Below, piece by piece: positions 25,029 to 31,124 of a DNA stretch of 31,124 nt; position 1 is the first letter of the stretch; the number at the start of each line of letters is the position of its first letter. This DNA comes from JBBKWQ01 sp037969115. Its GTDB lineage: Bacteria > Actinomycetota > Acidimicrobiia > Acidimicrobiales > Ilumatobacteraceae. The stretch lies in NCBI GenBank assembly GCA_037969115.1, contig JBBKWQ010000122.1:1-31124 (forward strand), given 5' to 3'. The position numbers and the translations under genes are program-made. A model generated the notes under the pieces. It was not told the origin of the DNA. It did not search any database and saw only the letters and a program-made list of their open reading frames with translations.

Positions 25029-25076
25029 GAAGTCGAGCGGTCACGGGCCGCGACGGTGAACCGAAGGGACCACAGC

Positions 25077-25394
25077 ATGGCAAGCACACTCATGGTTTGG
25101 ATCGACCAGGACCTCTGCACCGGCGACGGAATCTGCTCGGAAATTTGTCCCGACGTCTTCGTGGCTCGCGACGACGGCCTCTGGGTGGTGAAGGAGGAGT
25201 CTGAGCACTTCGGCACGACGATCATCTTCGATGGTGCCGACGGGCCCGGTCACGGCCCCGACTACGGCAAGGGCGTCGCTCGCATCCCCGATTCACGTAT
25301 CGACCTCGCGGTCGAGGCCGCCGAGGAGTGCCCAGGCGAATGCATCATGATCGAGCCGTACGACCAGGCAGCCATCGACGCCCGCGGCGTCTGA
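25077..25394 (+). CDS. small ferredoxin with CxxDxxC cluster motif
   Basis: A 105-residue electron-transfer protein. DQDLCTGDGICSEICPDVF places C14, D17, C20 and C24 where most [4Fe-4S] ferredoxins have four cysteines; C85 and C89 lie in EECPGECIMIEP. The Asp at position 17 matches the Pyrococcus furiosus arrangement, where Asp replaces the second cysteine ligand, with C85 as distal ligand. About 25 extra residues (45-70, Gly/Asp-rich) are inserted relative to that protein. The cluster may be [4Fe-4S] or labile [3Fe-4S]. The ATG at 25077 has AAGGGA eight bases upstream. No cytochrome P450 or reductase partner is adjacent; it converges on the LysR gene. Confidence 0.9.
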   Translation: MASTLMVWIDQDLCTGDGICSEICPDVFVARDDGLWVVKEESEHFGTTIIFDGADGPGHGPDYGKGVARIPDSRIDLAVEAAEECPGECIMIEPYDQAAIDARGV

Positions 25395-25412
25395 CGCACC
25401 GCCGCCTGATCG

Positions 25413-26312
25413 TCAGTTGGTGTCGGCGATCATCTGCAGCAACGTGTCGCGCACGGCCTTGATCGCCGGTCGATGCTCGCTCGCGGTTCGATACGAGAGC
25501 TGCACGAGGCGCGAGAACGGCGGCGTCACATCGACGATGCGGATGCCAGGCCGCGGGTCGGCGAGGCCGAGGTCGCTGATGAGCGAGACCCCTTGACCGG
25601 CGCCGACGAGGTACATCGCCGTCGGATAGTCATCGACCTGGTGGACGATGTCCGGCTCGAAGCCCACTTCTCGACATGCGGCGACGACACATCGTCCGCA
25701 GCTCATCGTGGGCGACGAGCAGATGAACGGCCGATCGGCCAGGTCGGCGAGCGCGACCGACCCTTCGATGGGGTCGTCGGAGGGTAGGACCGCCCGGAAC
25801 CAGTCCTGCAGGATGGTGTAGCGGATGATGTCGTCTCGCTGTGGCTCCGGCGCATGCGGATAGTCGACGGTGAACGCCAGGTCGATATCGCCGTGGACCA
25901 ACGCGTCGAGCGCGTCGTACGGGTCGCACTGCCGGGTGCGGAGATGCAGATCGGGGTACTGCGCCGACAAGCGCGTCAGCAGTTGCGGCAGCAACGTCGC
26001 CGCAACCGACTCGAACACGGTGACGTTGAGGTCACCCCGCACCGCACCGTTCACGCTCTCGAGCGCCACCTGGGCGGCTTCCATGCCTGCCAACAGACCA
26101 TCGGCATGTCGCACCAGTTCGCGGCCGGCATCGGTGAGTCGGACGTTGCGGCCGACTCGCTCCAAGACGGCCACTCCCGTCGACTTCTCCAGGCTCGACA
26201 ACTGTTGCGACACCGCCGACGGCGTGTACCCGAGTGAGTCGGCAGCGGCCGCAATGGTGGAGCGATGGGAGACCTCGCGGAGCATCCGCAGCTGCTGCAT
26301 CGTCATGTCCAT
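25413..26312 (-). CDS. LysR-family transcriptional regulator
   Basis: A 299-residue LTTR. The N-terminal winged helix (MQQLRMLREVSHRSTIAAAADSLGYTPSAVSQQLSSLEKSTG) is canonical and is followed by the linker helix. The effector domain (about 95-295) has GDLNVTVFESVAATLLPQLL and VGAGQGVSLISDLGL. A Cys-rich patch (SCGRCVVAAC, about 205-214) in the effector domain is notable and could be redox- or metal-responsive. ATG 26312 is used; ATGs at 26306 and 26300 are alternatives. It is divergent from the zinc-ribbon/phzF-like pair across 75 AT-rich bases, its most likely target. Confidence 0.93.
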   Translation of the reverse strand: MDMTMQQLRMLREVSHRSTIAAAADSLGYTPSAVSQQLSSLEKSTGVAVLERVGRNVRLTDAGRELVRHADGLLAGMEAAQVALESVNGAVRGDLNVTVFESVAATLLPQLLTRLSAQYPDLHLRTRQCDPYDALDALVHGDIDLAFTVDYPHAPEPQRDDIIRYTILQDWFRAVLPSDDPIEGSVALADLADRPFICSSPTMSCGRCVVAACREVGFEPDIVHQVDDYPTAMYLVGAGQGVSLISDLGLADPRPGIRIVDVTPPFSRLVQLSYRTASEHRPAIKAVRDTLLQMIADTN

Positions 26313-26387
26313 AGTTAAGTTCTACTACATGTATCACGTTATAATCAATCGCTTGTAGTTGTGGGTGGTGACGCTCAGAATGGGACC
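26313..26387. promoter_or_regulatory. AT-rich divergent control region of LysR and zinc-ribbon genes
   Basis: A sharp local AT-rich stretch (26308-26362) holds the palindrome TACATGTA (26326-26333), the spaced pair ACTACA / TGTAGT (26324-26329, 26354-26359) and a consensus plus-strand TATAAT (26340-26345). A second weak hexamer CAGAAT ends six bases before the ATG at 26388. The site is suited to LysR binding. Confidence 0.45.
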
Positions 26388-26564
26388 ATGTTCACCATCC
26401 ACTGTCACCACTGCGACCGCCAACACCTCATCGGTGCTCGCTCGATCGTGTCGTTCCACAACACGTCCGAAGGTCCCCTCGCCTACCTGCGCTGCCCGGA
26501 AGGGCACACCGTCGTCCGTTACTTCCACGACGGCCGGTTCACGCGAACGGCCGCTGCGGCATGA
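26388..26564 (+). CDS. 58-residue zinc-ribbon-like protein
   Basis: A small protein starting MFTIHCHHCDRQHL. C6 and C9 form one knuckle, and C36 with H40 (RCPEGH) the other, so a Cys3-His zinc ribbon is likely. The rest is beta-rich (ARSIVSFHNTSEGPLAYLRC, VVRYFHDGRF). Function is unknown; such single ribbons often mediate protein or nucleic-acid contacts. The ATG at 26388 is preferred over an earlier in-frame GTG because the product then begins at the ribbon. The stop overlaps the next gene by ATGA, so both proteins are made together. Confidence 0.7.
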   Translation: MFTIHCHHCDRQHLIGARSIVSFHNTSEGPLAYLRCPEGHTVVRYFHDGRFTRTAAAA

Positions 26565-27418
26565 GCCTCGACCTCGATCTGGTCGAGCCGACGCTCGACC
26601 GACTTGCCGCCTTCACGACCACGCCGGAGGGCGGGAACCCGGCCGGCGTGTGGATCGGCTGGACGCTCCCGTCGCCGGAGCACATGCAACGGATCGCCCT
26701 CGAGGTCGGTTTCTCCGAGACCGCCTTTCTCGCGCGAACAGAACACCGCGACGAGTGGATCACCCGGTACTACAGCCCCGAGCGCGAGATCGACTTCTGC
26801 GGCCATGCCACCATCGCCGCGGCCACGGTTCTGGGTCGTCGGTACGGCGACCAGACGTACCGCCTGCAGACCGCCGTCGGTGAGGTGCCGGTGGAGGTTC
26901 GGAGCGACTCGAAACAGGTGCTTGCAACGCTCACTTCGGTCGAGCCGCGCCGGCGCGACATCCCTGCCGGACTGCTCGCATCCGTGCTCGACGGGTTCGG
27001 TTGGTCGAGCACCGACCTCGACCCGGCACTCGAACCCGACCTGGCGTTCGCCGGTGCCTGGCACCTGGTGCTGCCACTCGCTCGACGCGCGACACTCTCT
27101 GCTCTCTCCTACGAGTTCGACACGGTGAAGGCGCTGATGCTCGAACACGACATCACCACGATCCAGGTCGTCTGGCGAGAGACCGCCCATCGGTTCCACG
27201 CTCGGGATCCCTTCCCCGTGGGTGGCGTCGTCGAGGACCCGGCAACGGGCGCTGCGGCAGCGGCACTCGGGGGCTACCTCCGTCACCACGGATACGTCGA
27301 CACACCGACCGACATCGTCATCACCCAAGGCGTCGACATGGGTCGCCCGAGTCTCATCGAGGTGCACATCCCAAAGGCGGGGGGCATCCACGTCACAGGC
27401 ACCGCGGTGTCGATCTAG
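26561..27418 (+). CDS. PhzF-family isomerase/epimerase-like protein
   Basis: A 285-residue protein of the PhzF / diaminopimelate-epimerase fold. Family marks are FTTTPEGGNPAGV, SETAFL (the Glu expected to be catalytic), YYSPEREIDFCGHATIAAA and, in the second lobe, VVEDPATGAAAAALGGYL and ITQGVDMGRPSLI. Most PhzF-like proteins have no known substrate; phenazine synthesis is unlikely because no phz genes surround it. Translationally coupled to the zinc-ribbon gene and probably governed by the divergent LysR. Confidence 0.92.
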   Translation: MSLDLDLVEPTLDRLAAFTTTPEGGNPAGVWIGWTLPSPEHMQRIALEVGFSETAFLARTEHRDEWITRYYSPEREIDFCGHATIAAATVLGRRYGDQTYRLQTAVGEVPVEVRSDSKQVLATLTSVEPRRRDIPAGLLASVLDGFGWSSTDLDPALEPDLAFAGAWHLVLPLARRATLSALSYEFDTVKALMLEHDITTIQVVWRETAHRFHARDPFPVGGVVEDPATGAAAAALGGYLRHHGYVDTPTDIVITQGVDMGRPSLIEVHIPKAGGIHVTGTAVSI

Positions 27419-27471
27419 TTGCGTCCGGCAACGTTCGGCGTGTCCTGAACCGCTCGGACGGCCCGTGAAGT

Positions 27472-27565
27472 GGGTCCGGGAGGACAATCAGGCATGACAC
27501 GATATCCAGCGTGACCGGCTCACATCCTGAACGGCCGGCTCTTCGGATAGGTCACTCCCGGACCC
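27472..27565. repeat. 11-bp inverted repeats bounding a 94-base segment
   Basis: GGGTCCGGGAG (27472-27482) and CTCCCGGACCC (27555-27565) are exact reverse complements 72 bases apart. The segment has no ORF. It could be the ends of a miniature or decayed element, a recombination site, or a long hairpin after the PhzF gene. Confidence 0.45.
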
Positions 27566-27664
27566 GACAACCAACCCTACGACGCGACCTCAGGCTCCGC
27601 CAGAGGCCCGACCTCGCGCGTCCGAAACCATCTTCGAAATCAGGGGTCACAAAGAGGCTTCGAA

Positions 27665-27787
27665 GTGCCACACGTGCTCGCCCTCCTCGACAGGATTACG
27701 GAGCGCGCGTTCTGTGCGGTTGCCGCTGAACGGCGGGCGATCGCAATGCCGGATACCGAACGGGGGCTGGAGGATCTCGGCGCGTGA
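27665..27787 (+). CDS. possible 40-residue ORF, weakly DUF1127-like
   Basis: GTG at 27665 follows AAAGAGG at seven-base spacing. The product, MPHVLALLDRITERAFCAVA then ERRAIAMPDTERGLEDLGA, has the RR...M.D..L.DLG spacing seen in small DUF1127 proteins. This resemblance is weak, and the frame could be chance or a decayed gene end. Confidence 0.25.
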   Translation: MPHVLALLDRITERAFCAVAAERRAIAMPDTERGLEDLGA

Positions 27788-27859
27788 TGTCGAGCACTGC
27801 AGGGGAGTAGATCAGTTACAAGATGAGCGAACGGGCCGAATCGACTATGGGTGTGTGAT

Positions 27860-28741
27860 TTAGGGCGCTTGGGATGAGCCTGCTGGTGTTTGATACAGGT
27901 CGGTGAGCGTTGGGATGATGTGGTCCTCGATGCTGAAGTGCCCGGCGCCAGGAACGATGTGAAGTTCGGCGTTCGCCACGATCGAGGAGGTATGGCGGGC
28001 GTGAATGGGATCGGCGATCACGTCGGCGCTGCCGTGGAGCACGATGACTGGGCAGGCGATGTCGTTGACGTTGAAGGTGGTCCAGCCGTCTCCGTCGGCG
28101 AGGCGATCGTCGGTGTAGCCCTCGACCCCGTGGGCGAACATCTCTGGGAGCGCGGCCATCCAGTGCTGGCCCCACAGATCTTGCAACATGGCTTGATCCG
28201 TCGGGGGCAGCGCTGGCCCGTCGGCGGATTCGATGATCTTGGTGCCGTCGATCCCGTGGGATGCCTCGGCTGCCGCCATGGCTGCATCGCGGTCGCCTGC
28301 TTCCCAGACCGCGAGTGCGTGGGGCCGGCTCATGGTGTTTCGTGCGGGAACGTGTCGCATGTCGGTCATCGAGCAGCACACGACGGCACCGGTCACACGA
28401 TCAGCAGCCAGAGCGGCGACCGCGAGTGCATACGCGCCACCGGTCGACAGGCCGATCGTGGCGAAGCTGTCGATGCCGAGGTGGTCAGCGACCGCGAGCG
28501 CGTCTTCGACCCAGTCAGAGATGCCTCGTCCCGGCTGTGGGATGGACAGACCGTAGCCGGGGCGGTCGATACCGATGAGACGGATCCCTTCGTCGACGGC
28601 GGCCGGCGCGACGTAGGCGGGACCGAGCCGGCAGCCTGGACCACCGTGGCACCACAGCACAGCGGTGTGGCCGGGGTTTCCGAAGTCGGCAAACCCAACG
28701 ATGCGCCTGTCCGGCATCTGGATCGTTCCATCGGTTGCCAT
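27860..28741 (-). CDS. alpha/beta-fold hydrolase
   Basis: A 293-residue serine hydrolase. HGGPG at 32-36 forms the oxyanion region; the nucleophile is S99 in GLSTGG, the acid is probably D240 (HGSAD) and the base H268 (PGAGHFS). A cap domain spans about 130-225. This resembles proline-iminopeptidase and haloperoxidase-like hydrolases; substrate unknown. The ATG at 28741 lies six bases behind a TAGCCT hexamer, so it is probably transcribed leaderlessly from its own promoter despite following the methyltransferase remnant by 61 bases. Confidence 0.88.
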   Translation of the reverse strand: MATDGTIQMPDRRIVGFADFGNPGHTAVLWCHGGPGCRLGPAYVAPAAVDEGIRLIGIDRPGYGLSIPQPGRGISDWVEDALAVADHLGIDSFATIGLSTGGAYALAVAALAADRVTGAVVCCSMTDMRHVPARNTMSRPHALAVWEAGDRDAAMAAAEASHGIDGTKIIESADGPALPPTDQAMLQDLWGQHWMAALPEMFAHGVEGYTDDRLADGDGWTTFNVNDIACPVIVLHGSADVIADPIHARHTSSIVANAELHIVPGAGHFSIEDHIIPTLTDLYQTPAGSSQAP

Positions 28742-28747
28742 TCCCGA

Positions 28748-28753
28748 AGGCTA
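28748..28753 (-). promoter_or_regulatory. -10 element of alpha/beta hydrolase gene
   Basis: TAGCCT on the minus strand ends six bases before the ATG, the same hexamer and spacing as at the ABC-F gene. Confidence 0.45.
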
Positions 28754-28802
28754 TTTCGGCCGGCGTCCACCTGCCTGATCAGTCGTCCGGTCAGGGTCTC
28801 GT

Positions 28803-29492
28803 TCAGGATCGGCAGACGTAGTAGTCGTTCTGGATGTCGTGTGGCAGTTGGTGGACTTCGATCGAACGGAAACCTGCCTCGCTCATGAGTGCTTCGGCGG
28901 TTTCGCGTCCCCACATGGCGTCGAGCCCCTCGCCGTTCTGGGCACACCGCTGGGTTCGCCTGGTCGTGCACGGCGTCGAACGTGAAAACGAGGTCATATG
29001 CCTCGCGGTCCGCTTGGCGATCGAAGTCACTCAAGTTACGAGCAGCGAACGTGACATGGTCATGTCCGGCACGCGTCGCTTCGTGTCGGGCGTGTTCGAT
29101 TGCTGCTTCGGAGAGGTCCAAGCCGACGAAGCGGCTGTTCGGAAACCAACCGGCGAGCGTGTTGAGCGCCCGACCTCGTCCGCAACCGACGTCGAGGACT
29201 CGGATTCCGCTTTCGAGGCGACCCGTCAGGCCGGCGACGAGGGACAAGATGTGTTCGCGCAACGCCGGGAGCACGGTCTGGCCACTGTCTTCTCGCATAC
29301 GTAGCGATCGTGCATCGCCGCCTCCTCGGCGATTTCGGCGCTGCTGGAAGGAGACATCGTGGCCATCGCGTCGAACAGGCCGGTGCGATGACCGATCGAG
29401 ATCACCAGCGCGAATGCGCCGGCATTGAGTACCTCGACGAGTCGGTCCTCGAACGCCCCCGTACGTGTCTCATTTCGAGTGGTGGTCGACAT
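28803..29492 (-). pseudogene. class I SAM-dependent methyltransferase broken by two internal deletions
   Basis: Three collinear fragments of one methyltransferase lie in two frames. Fragment 1 (29492 to about 29300) is the winged-helix N-terminus, FEDRLVEVLNAGAFALVISI to EAAMHDRYV. Fragment 2 (about 29298 to 28951, frame shifted) has REDSGQTVLPALREHIL and the SAM motif VLDVGCGRGRALN, ending DAVHDQANP. Fragment 3 (about 28945 to 28803, back in the first frame) is GEGLDAMWGRETAEALMSEA to HDIQNDYYVC. From memory of the Rv2258c-like family (about 350 residues), roughly 80 residues are missing at the first junction and 50-60 at the second. Translation from 29492 stops at 29226. The start has a purine-rich ribosome site 22 bases after the flavoprotein gene, so it was once its operon partner. 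Sequencing error cannot account for missing segments. Confidence 0.82.
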
Positions 29493-29514
29493 CGGATTCT
29501 CTTTCCCCTGTTGC

Positions 29515-30705
29515 TCACAGGAAGGTGAGGTCGACGTCTTGGCCGCCGAGCACGGCGCCGGCTTTGGTGTACGTGTCGGCTTTGACGGCGAAGTGCTGGG
29601 TGACGGCGTGGACATCGCGTAGTCGGCGTTGCAGCGGGCTGGTCGAGTACAGCGCCGAGCCGCCGCCGGCGGTGTAGGCGGTGTCGACCACCGCGGCCGC
29701 GGTGCGTGTCGCCCACGTCGCCCCAGCACGAATGCGCGCCCGCTGCTCTGGTGTAAACTCGGTGCCCTCGACCGCGGTGCTCCATGCTGCGTCGGCTTCG
29801 GCGTCGAGCAGCGCCTTGGCCGCAGCCAGCTGAGCGACGCCCTCACCGAGCTGGTACTGAAACAACGGATTGGCGGCCAGCGTCGACTCGGCGAACATCG
29901 GAACCTTGTTGGTGGCAAGCGCGGTCAGTTCGTCGATCGCACCCTCGGCGATGCCGACGGCGACGGTCGCGATCATCATCGAAGAGAGCGACAGTTCAGG
30001 GATCCGGAACAAGGGTGAGTCGAACTTCGACTCGTCCCACACGGCGAACGTACGGGCTTCGGGCACGAAGACGTCGTCGATCACGAAGTCATGGCTGCCC
30101 GTGCCGCACAGCCCAGCGGTCCTCCATGTGTCGATGATCTCGACGTCGCTCGGCGGGAGCACCATCATGCGCAGCGGTGGCATCCGGCCGTCGTCAACGA
30201 CGCAATGGGCCATGAACCAACCGGCATGCTGGCATCCGCTGGCGAACGTCCACCGGCCGCCGACCCGGTAGCCACCGTCGACGGGTGTGGCGACGCCGCT
30301 CGGGTTGAAGACACCGGCGAGGATGACGTCGGGACCCGCCCCGAAGATCTCGTCGATCGTCTCGATGGGAAGCGCACCCAGTACGAGCGGGGCGATGCTG
30401 CCGATCCCGGTCGTCCACGCCACCGAGCCGTCGGCCCTGGCCAGCAGGTGGATCTGCTGACGTGAGGCGGCGAGATCGGCTTCGAGACCTCCGTAACGGG
30501 CTGGCACAGTCAGCCGGAAACATCCGGCAGCGGTGAGCCCGGCGACGAGATCGGGGGGTACTCGGCGCGCTTGTTCGATCTCGTCGCCGCGTCCTGCGAT
30601 TGCCGGGATCAGGGTCCGCACAGCGTCGAGGACCGTGGCCGCCGACTCGTGGTTGCTGCCTTGACTGGTTGTGCGTTCAACGGTGTCGATTGTGTCGGTG
30701 GTCAT
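29515..30705 (-). CDS. acyl-CoA dehydrogenase-like flavoprotein (HsaA-type monooxygenase group)
   Basis: A 396-residue protein of the acyl-CoA dehydrogenase fold. Features are GCFRLTVPARYGGLEADLAA (about 61-80), ADGSVAWTTGIGS, GGYRVGGRWTFASGCQHAGWFMAHC, and a C-terminal helical bundle ending GGSALYSTSPLQRRLRDVHAVTQHFAVKADTY. The last segment and the lack of a clear catalytic glutamate fit flavin-dependent two-component monooxygenases such as HsaA more than true dehydrogenases. Substrate unknown. The ATG at 30705 has AAAGGA six bases upstream. It lies between the upstream LuxR-type regulator and the methyltransferase remnant. Confidence 0.88.
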   Translation of the reverse strand: MTTDTIDTVERTTSQGSNHESAATVLDAVRTLIPAIAGRGDEIEQARRVPPDLVAGLTAAGCFRLTVPARYGGLEADLAASRQQIHLLARADGSVAWTTGIGSIAPLVLGALPIETIDEIFGAGPDVILAGVFNPSGVATPVDGGYRVGGRWTFASGCQHAGWFMAHCVVDDGRMPPLRMMVLPPSDVEIIDTWRTAGLCGTGSHDFVIDDVFVPEARTFAVWDESKFDSPLFRIPELSLSSMMIATVAVGIAEGAIDELTALATNKVPMFAESTLAANPLFQYQLGEGVAQLAAAKALLDAEADAAWSTAVEGTEFTPEQRARIRAGATWATRTAAAVVDTAYTAGGGSALYSTSPLQRRLRDVHAVTQHFAVKADTYTKAGAVLGGQDVDLTFL

Positions 30706-30811
30706 GTTTGGTCCTTTCGTAGGCTCCACGTTGAACATACGAAACGCCGGTGCCAAGCCGCATCGGTCGAACTGCGCATTACGCCACACCTCGATCAGAT
30801 GGGTACTCGCA

Positions 30812-30833
30812 GACGGGCAGTGGTCCGCCCGTC
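30812..30833 (-). terminator. GC hairpin after LuxR gene
   Basis: GACGGGC (30812-30818) and GCCCGTC (30827-30833) pair around an eight-base loop, about ten bases beyond the LuxR stop. No T-tract follows, so it is a candidate weak terminator or attenuator before the flavoprotein gene. Confidence 0.4.
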
Positions 30834-30842
30834 GACAGGCCG

Positions 30843-31124
30843 CTACACGAGATCGTGCTCGAAGGCCTTGGCGGTCGCGGCTGCCCGCGACGACACACCG
30901 AGCTTGGTGAAGATGTTGCTGACGTGCCGGGCGACCGTCTTGACGCTGATGAACAGCTCGTCGGCAATGGCCCGGTTGGACCTCCCCGCCGCAACGAGAA
31001 CGAGCACCTCGACCTCGCGGTCCGTGAGACCGCACGCCCGTCGCGGCGCCGCGCCAGCACCCTTCGCGGCCGCCTCGACGGCGAGCAGCTCTGTTGTCGC
31101 CCCGAGCTCCCGGAACGTTCGGCG
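30843..31124 (-). CDS. LuxR-family regulator, C-terminal part only
   Basis: The last 93 residues of a transcription factor; the 5' end lies beyond the window. After a helical segment (TFRELGATTELLAVEAA) comes a complete LuxR/FixJ HTH: LTDREVEVLVLVAAGRSNRAIADELFISVKTVARHVSNIFTKLGVSSRAAATAKA. FRELGA before the HTH is usual in large LuxR proteins with TPR- or ATPase-type N-termini rather than two-component regulators, but the missing part is needed to decide. It stops 137 bases before the flavoprotein gene on the same strand, which it may control. Confidence 0.88.
   Translation of the reverse strand, partial: RRTFRELGATTELLAVEAAAKGAGAAPRRACGLTDREVEVLVLVAAGRSNRAIADELFISVKTVARHVSNIFTKLGVSSRAAATAKAFEHDLV

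Larger units (their letters stand above)
27419..27859. other. 441-base region without a recognised gene
   Basis: The longest non-coding stretch of the window. It holds an 11-base inverted repeat pair, one possible 40-codon ORF and otherwise no coding-like frame, RNA gene or clear terminator. It may be a degraded or inserted remnant. Confidence 0.6.

Noticed and set aside
27419..27859. tRNA or small RNA gene in the gap
   Set aside because: No cloverleaf-like arms, CCA end or T-loop sequence recognised.
28393..28800. Extension of the methyltransferase middle fragment into the hydrolase gene
   Set aside because: After the second deletion the frame reads nonsense and then an off-frame version of the hydrolase; not a fusion protein.

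Overview
The window is GC-rich chromosomal DNA with almost no intergenic space. Genes start with ATG or GTG, and many open directly behind a TANNNT -10 hexamer with no Shine-Dalgarno sequence. Together with a SARP-type regulator, a DUF222/HNH (13E12-type) endonuclease, an LPEWYMP small membrane protein and an exported SGNH hydrolase carrying three FVP-x-P-x-RILD(S/T)R repeats, this suggests an actinomycete, probably of class Acidimicrobiia (Ilumatobacter-like). The lineage is inference. No rRNA, tRNA, CRISPR array, prophage or intact insertion sequence was seen.

Layout. 1-4250: a truncated HNH endonuclease gene converges on a SARP/BTAD regulator gene. Divergent from the regulator is a DUF1326-DUF2182 pair, cysteine- and methionine-rich and probably metal-handling. 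4322-10174: an osmoprotectant locus. A minus-strand operon encodes a betaine-type binding lipoprotein, a ProV-like ATPase with a CBS region, and a fused double-permease; a BetA-like choline dehydrogenase is divergent from it. 10197-11724: a VOC protein and a short-chain dehydrogenase. 11771-13705: the exported SGNH protein. 13710-17923: pheA diverges from larB-larC (nickel-pincer cofactor synthesis), followed by a saccharopine-dehydrogenase-like reductase. 17948-21536: a SulP/STAS anion permease, a 90-residue membrane protein and an ABC-F ATPase. 21555-24927: a minus-strand run of acyl-CoA thioesterase, aldo/keto reductase and GMC oxidoreductase. 25077-27418: a ferredoxin with a CxxDxxC cluster motif, a LysR regulator, and a translationally coupled zinc-ribbon/PhzF pair. 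27419-27859 has no recognisable gene beyond one possible 40-codon ORF. 27860-31124: an alpha/beta hydrolase, a methyltransferase broken by two internal deletions, an acyl-CoA-dehydrogenase-like flavoprotein, and the C-terminal end of a LuxR-family regulator.

How genes work together. The best-supported pathway is osmoprotection: betaine-type uptake plus choline oxidation from one divergent control region, although no betaine-aldehyde dehydrogenase is in the window. larB/larC provide two of the three known nickel-pincer cofactor steps. Four gene pairs overlap by ATGA (ATPase/permease, larB/larC, AKR/GMC, zinc ribbon/PhzF), which indicates translational coupling.

The most interesting under-described items are the SARP-linked DUF1326/DUF2182 pair, the recurrent TAnCCT-N6-9-ATG leaderless architecture including a symmetric pheA/larB promoter, two inverted repeats that look like operators (SulP and ferredoxin), and the doubly deleted methyltransferase.
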